This document shows positions 23,610-26,442 of a DNA stretch of 26,442 bases, piece after piece. The DNA lies in contig JAAOXW010000004.1 in assembly GCA_018221005.1 (NCBI GenBank), positions 1 through 26,442 of the forward strand. The letters run 5' to 3'. The notes under the pieces are model-generated. The model saw only the letters and a list, made by a program, of their open reading frames with translations, was not told the origin of the DNA and searched no databases. This DNA comes from Candidatus Altarchaeota archaeon. Its GTDB lineage: Archaea > SpSt-1190. The position numbers were made by a program, and so were the translations under genes. The first letter of the stretch is position 1. Each line of letters begins with the position of its first letter.

Positions 23610-24344
23610 TTACTTGCCAAGTCGTCGATTGCGTCTGCTATACTGTTTGAGAATTCTTTTGAGGCGTTTTTTCCCAAAGGCGGGCCACATTTTTTTATCG
23701 AAGTGTAGTTCTGAATAAGAAATGAGATAAGGAACAAAACCGGAAATTCGCTCTTCGTTTCCGGTTCGTATCATTAAATCAGCGGGAGGCAACTCGGAAG
23801 TGTAAGTATGATCCCAAAGATTTTTACCCGAAACTTGTTCCCCCCTTGCTTGAGCGTCTAATAATCTATCTGCAGCTTTTTCAATTTCATCAACACCATC
23901 GTATCCAATTAGGAGGGTCAGGTACTTACCCGACTCACTCGGTCGCTTGGTGCTTTCAAACAACGCTTTCAGATTAGAGGGTTTCGCCCCCCCTGAATCA
24001 GGTAACTCATATTGCTCAAACTCCGATAGGTCTCCCACCGTCATTATACCCACCCCTTCAGGCACCCATTCCTCAATTTTTTTTGAGATATCAGCCATCT
24101 TATAGAACAAGGGATGTTTTTCTGTTTCTTCTCTATCAAAATTGTACAGAGAAAAACCGTAAAAAGTCAGATATTTGATGTCAGTTTCTTCAAAGACCAT
24201 TTGCATAATTTCCTTTGCTTTTTTGATGCCTTGATAGTGGCCGAGTTTAATGGGCAACTTCCTTCGCCGGGCCCACCGCCTATTCCCGTCGGGGATAATG
24301 GCTAGATGATTGATGCCCGTTTCTAAAAGTTTTCCTTTCGCCAC
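23610..24344 (-). CDS. uppS: Cis-prenyltransferase (polyprenyl diphosphate synthase, UppS family)
   Basis: This enzyme elongates allylic diphosphates with isopentenyl diphosphate in cis to make the long polyprenyl carrier used for surface glycans and N-glycosylation. The signature AIIPDGNRRWAR (catalytic D19) corresponds to the usual MDGNGRWA. It is followed by GHYQGIKKAKEI, YLTFYGFSLYNFDREETE and the C-terminal RTGNEERISGFVPYLISYSELHF, matching the substrate-binding RTGGExRLSxF block. The tail is strongly basic. The 244-aa length is typical. GTG 24344 is set by a TATA box 24.5 nt upstream. It would supply the lipid carrier for glycans possibly built with the epimerase-like enzyme and placed on proteins such as the giant surface protein. 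Confidence 0.95.
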   Translation of the reverse strand: MAKGKLLETGINHLAIIPDGNRRWARRRKLPIKLGHYQGIKKAKEIMQMVFEETDIKYLTFYGFSLYNFDREETEKHPLFYKMADISKKIEEWVPEGVGIMTVGDLSEFEQYELPDSGGAKPSNLKALFESTKRPSESGKYLTLLIGYDGVDEIEKAADRLLDAQARGEQVSGKNLWDHTYTSELPPADLMIRTGNEERISGFVPYLISYSELHFDKKMWPAFGKKRLKRILKQYSRRNRRLGK

Positions 24345-24364
24345 AATCTAGCTTGAAATGAACT

Positions 24365-24372
24365 GATATATG
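24365..24372 (-). promoter_or_regulatory. TATA box of uppS
   Basis: CATATATC on the minus strand is centred 24.5 nt before the GTG at 24344. It lies back to back with the 5S promoter. Confidence 0.5.
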
Positions 24373-24390
24373 TGTTTTTATCGACAAGTC

Positions 24391-24397
24391 TTATAAA
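24391..24397 (+). promoter_or_regulatory. TATA box of 5S rRNA
   Basis: TTATAAA is centred 25 nt upstream of the first base of 5S helix I at 24419, so the 5S gene has its own promoter. Confidence 0.6.
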
Positions 24398-24418
24398 CGA
24401 CAAAGACGGGAAGGTTTT

Positions 24419-24538
24419 GCTCCGAGGGTCATAGACCTTAGGAAACACCCGTTCCCATTTCGAACACGGCAGTTAAGCTGAGGAGCGTCGGGGACTGTAC
24501 TGGCCTTTTGGTCGGGAACTCTTCAAGCTCTCGGGGCA
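24419..24538 (+). rRNA. rrf: 5S ribosomal RNA
   Basis: The conserved core is unmistakable: GGTCATAGACC, then GGAAACACCCGTTCCCATTT, CGAACACGGCAGTTAAGC, and the helix IV-V region. Helix I forms by 8 pairs between GCTCCGAG (24419-24426) and CTCGGGGC (24530-24537), which fixes both ends within a base or two and gives about 120 nt. It stands alone: no 16S or 23S gene is in the window. Its 3' end is 6 bp from the stop of the convergent kinase gene, where a short T-run (24547-24551) could end transcription. Confidence 0.95.
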
Positions 24539-24544
24539 TCCTAC

Positions 24545-25396
24545 TCATTTTCTCAAAACATCTTCTATTTTTTCCTTAACAAAGCTACAATCTATGTCCT
24601 CAAAAGCAGCCAGCACTAATAGGCGGCGGATAGTGTGAAACTTCAGGGGAACAGTCATTTCCGTTCCATAACTCTCTCTAAAAATTTCTGCATATTTTGG
24701 GTGGTTGATTAGGGTTTCTCCATAGAAAGTCCCAACATCTTTGAGAGGGTCACCACCTTCACAGGTCCCTTCAAAATCAATTAAGTATAATTCCCCATTT
24801 TTTACAAGAATGTTTGAAGGTCGAAAATCCCCATGTATGGTGGTGTATTCAATTTCATGTTGCACATATTCTCCGGATAATTGTTCGAGTTCACTTTTCA
24901 AGTCTGCGAACGTAGCTTCTTTTTTTTCAAAATGATATTGCATCCTCTCCACTTCAATTTCACTATAGTTTTTAATGAAGGGTTGGTCTCTTTTGTGTCG
25001 GGGGTCTTGATGAATTTTCTTAATTACATCTGCAGTCTTCTTGACCAACTCTTCTGACATAAGGTCTAACATTGATGGGCCGTCAATAAATTCAAATACT
25101 AAAATGCCCGGAACTTTTTTCAAAGTGCCATAGCGTGACTTGCCTTCTTCTTCCTCCGTTTCAAAAAAATTGAAAGGTTCTGGTACGGCATATCCTTCTT
25201 CCCTTAGGCGCTTCATAGAGTGGTATTCATATTCTGCCCAACCTCTTCGGGAGTATTTTACTACAAAAGTCCCCCCCGCTGTTTTAAGCTTATAAAGTGT
25301 GTTTTTGTGCGTTTCCGCCAATAATTCAATGTTTTCTACAGCACCCACTGCTTCCTGAATTTCCTCCCATCGGGGGATGGGCGGCAGCAGCTCCAT
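24545..25396 (-). CDS. APH-fold small-molecule or protein kinase
   Basis: This 283-aa protein has the aminoglycoside phosphotransferase/choline kinase fold. There is a beta-strand lysine (FVVKYS), an acidic helix (AEYEYHSMKRL), a hinge LVFEFIDG, the catalytic loop HGDFRPSNILV with Asp and Asn, and the metal-binding IDFEGTCEGGDPLKDVG, where DFG reads DFE as is common in this superfamily. The substrate cannot be told from sequence; antibiotic resistance should not be assumed. I prefer ATG 25396 to GTG 25408 because a TTATAA box is 23.5 nt upstream of the ATG and only 11-12 nt from the GTG. It is divergent from the exonuclease III gene. Confidence 0.85.
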   Translation of the reverse strand: MELLPPIPRWEEIQEAVGAVENIELLAETHKNTLYKLKTAGGTFVVKYSRRGWAEYEYHSMKRLREEGYAVPEPFNFFETEEEEGKSRYGTLKKVPGILVFEFIDGPSMLDLMSEELVKKTADVIKKIHQDPRHKRDQPFIKNYSEIEVERMQYHFEKKEATFADLKSELEQLSGEYVQHEIEYTTIHGDFRPSNILVKNGELYLIDFEGTCEGGDPLKDVGTFYGETLINHPKYAEIFRESYGTEMTVPLKFHTIRRLLVLAAFEDIDCSFVKEKIEDVLRK

Positions 25397-25416
25397 ACAA
25401 ACTTCCACCTTCTCAA

Positions 25417-25422
25417 TTATAA
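25417..25422 (-). promoter_or_regulatory. TATA box of the APH-fold kinase gene
   Basis: TTATAA is centred 23.5 nt before ATG 25396 on the minus strand. It decides between the ATG and the upstream GTG. Confidence 0.4.
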
Positions 25423-25452
25423 GAAACTATTACTCCCATGGAAAAACATCAA

Positions 25453-25460
25453 TTATATTA
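25453..25460 (+). promoter_or_regulatory. TATA box of the exonuclease III gene
   Basis: TTATATTA is centred 25.5 nt before GTG 25482 but only 13.5 nt before ATG 25470. It therefore favours the GTG start. Confidence 0.5.
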
Positions 25461-25481
25461 GGGGTTCTGATGGGAATCACA

Positions 25482-26237
25482 GTGAAGCTCATTTCATGGA
25501 ATGTTAATGGTTTTCGTGCGAGCGTTAGAAATGGTTTTTATGAGTTCCTAAAAGCACAAGATCCGGATGTCCTGTGTCTGCAAGAGATAAAGATGCACGA
25601 AGTTCCGCAAATTCCACTTGAGTTTTCTGAATATTTCTTGGTTTGGAATCCTGCAGACAAAAAGGGATATTCCGGTACAGCAACCTTCTCAAAAAAGCGC
25701 CCACTCTCTGTGAAGAAAGGGATGGGTGAAAAAAAATTTGATTCTGAAGGGCGGATGATTACTACTGAATTTGAAGATTTTTACGTTGTAAATAATTACT
25801 TCCCAAATTCACAAAGGACCCTGGCACGTCTTGGTTTTAAGTTAGAGTTTAATCAGCACTTTGCAAAATTTGTAAATAAATTAAAGAAGAAAAAACCTGT
25901 CCTAATTTGTGGCGATTTGAATGTTGCTCACACTGAAATTGATATTGCACGTCCGAAGGAAAATGCAAAAAATGCAGGATTCACGCCCCAAGAACGTGAG
26001 TGGATGACGGACTTTCTTTCACAAGGATATGTGGACAGCTTTCGACATTTACACCCTCAAACTAAGGACAAATACTCTTGGTGGTCGTATATGCACAATG
26101 CACGAAAACGAAATATTGGTTGGCGTATTGATTATTTCATCGTTTCAGAAAACTTTGCAGACAACCTCAAAACAGCTTTTATTTTAGAGGATGTAACCGG
26201 GTCGGACCACGCACCCGTGGGAATAAAAATAAAATAA
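25482..26237 (+). CDS. xth: Exonuclease III / AP endonuclease
   Basis: This DNA repair enzyme cleaves at abasic sites and trims 3' ends. It belongs to the ExoIII branch of the EEP fold. Catalytic motifs are in order: LISWNVNG (Asn), LCLQEIKM (Glu), NNYFPNSQ (Tyr), ICGDLNVAHTEIDIA (Asp and Asn), WRIDYFIVS (Asp), and GSDHAPVGI (Asp-His). With GTG 25482 the protein is 251 aa and begins MKLISWNVNG, the expected family N-terminus. The longer open frame back to 25377 has no family counterpart and crosses the kinase promoter. A hairpin terminator follows directly after the stop. Confidence 0.95.
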   Translation: MKLISWNVNGFRASVRNGFYEFLKAQDPDVLCLQEIKMHEVPQIPLEFSEYFLVWNPADKKGYSGTATFSKKRPLSVKKGMGEKKFDSEGRMITTEFEDFYVVNNYFPNSQRTLARLGFKLEFNQHFAKFVNKLKKKKPVLICGDLNVAHTEIDIARPKENAKNAGFTPQEREWMTDFLSQGYVDSFRHLHPQTKDKYSWWSYMHNARKRNIGWRIDYFIVSENFADNLKTAFILEDVTGSDHAPVGIKIK

Positions 26238-26261
26238 AAGTGATGCAAAGTTGCATCATTT
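26238..26261. terminator. Bidirectional hairpin terminator
   Basis: A perfect 8-bp inverted repeat, TGATGCAA / TTGCATCA with an AG centre (26241-26258), extends by further A-T pairs. It lies exactly between the stops of two convergent genes (26237 and 26260). T-runs follow in both directions: TTTACTTTTT on the plus strand and a T-rich stretch on the minus strand. Confidence 0.55.
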
Positions 26262-26442
26262 ACTTTTTCTTCCTGGTTGTCTTTCGCTTCTTTGCAGCTG
26301 TCTTCTTCTTAGTTGTGGCCTTCCTTGCCTTTTTCTTTACAGCTTTCGGAGCTTTTACGTCCGGTAGGGGTTTTAGTGTCTCAAGAGAGCTAAGTGGTTC
26401 AGGTTCAACAATGTCGCATCTCTTCCTCTTCTGGAAGAAGTA
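26260..26442 (-). CDS. C-terminal part of a protein with a histone-H1-like Lys-rich tail (5' partial)
   Basis: An open frame enters from the right edge and ends at TAA 26262-26260, giving 60 visible residues. The first 30 include QKRKRCDIVEPEPL and a Pro-containing linker. The last 30 are almost only Lys, Ala, Arg and Thr, a disordered nucleic-acid-binding tail like those on some topoisomerases, histone-like or ribosome-associated proteins. The parent protein cannot be identified from what is visible. The frame is supported by the stop abutting a bidirectional hairpin terminator. Confidence 0.65.
   Translation of the reverse strand, partial: YFFQKRKRCDIVEPEPLSSLETLKPLPDVKAPKAVKKKARKATTKKKTAAKKRKTTRKKK

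Noticed and set aside
23216..23737. 173-codon minus-strand frame across the tRNA region
   Set aside because: It runs through tRNA-Glu and overlaps uppS and the 149-aa gene; the low-complexity translation shows no family.
24419..24538. Part of a complete rRNA operon
   Set aside because: Both flanks are protein genes, and no 16S or 23S sequence is present in the window.
24545..25396. Aminoglycoside resistance gene
   Set aside because: The APH fold is shared by many metabolic kinases. Nothing in the context (no mobile element or other resistance gene) supports resistance.
25377..25481. N-terminal extension of exonuclease III
   Set aside because: The family begins at MKLISWNVNG. The extension crosses the kinase promoter and the exonuclease TATA box, and would put the box inside the coding region.
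26241..26258. Operator or recombination site
   Set aside because: The inverted repeat lies exactly between two convergent stops with T-runs on both sides, so a terminator is the simpler reading.

Overview
This window reads as a chromosomal segment of an archaeon with a compact genome. The aminoacyl-tRNA synthetases, SRP54, RNA polymerase subunit H, NMN adenylyltransferase NadM and Elp3 are all of archaeal type. TATA boxes sit about 25 nt upstream of start codons, and there is a C/D box guide RNA. Several proteins are shorter than usual (IleRS, Elp3, SRP54), and a giant Cys-rich surface protein is present. A DPANN-like lineage is my inference; nothing in the window fixes the taxon. I see no insertion sequence, CRISPR array, phage gene or sign of recent transfer. 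No gene-free stretch exceeds 300 bases; the longest is 23364-23502 (139 bp).

Layout: 1-6292 is a giant extracytoplasmic protein, cut at the left edge. 6337-8212 holds SRP54 and a small membrane protein (one operon). 8169-9440 is a minus-strand MTA/SAH-type deaminase. 9523-14080 holds IleRS and ArgRS, convergent, with a C/D box sRNA between them. 14145-17009 holds a HerA/FtsK-like ATPase convergent with a Cys-loop membrane protein. 17047-18769 is a two-gene operon (113-aa protein, UDP-GlcNAc 2-epimerase-like). 18818-19141 is a SepF-like cell-division protein. 19119-21060 holds ProRS and NadM. 21109-22925 holds Elp3 and an RpoH with an extra SAP-like domain. 22914-24344 holds a hypothetical membrane protein, tRNA-Glu(CUC) and a cis-prenyl diphosphate synthase. 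24419-24538 is a lone 5S rRNA. 24545-26237 holds an APH-fold kinase and exonuclease III. 26260-26442 is a minus-strand gene with a Lys-rich tail, cut at the right edge.

The window is mostly housekeeping: translation (three synthetases, tRNA, 5S, Elp3, guide RNA), transcription, protein export, envelope synthesis and cell division. Its most informative layer is regulatory. Almost every first gene of a transcript, both stable RNAs and the sRNA have an A/T box centred 23-26 nt upstream of the start. This implies mainly leaderless mRNAs, and it moves several start codons. Operon-internal genes (197-aa membrane protein, epimerase, NadM) instead have Shine-Dalgarno-like sequences. Two divergent gene pairs appear to share one central palindromic TATA box with identical 49-nt start-to-start spacing. 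The best candidates for something undescribed are the C/D sRNA (predicted to guide methylation in the 23S A-loop), the one-box bidirectional promoters, the SAP-RpoH fusion and the shortened, motif-altered SRP54 GTPase domain.
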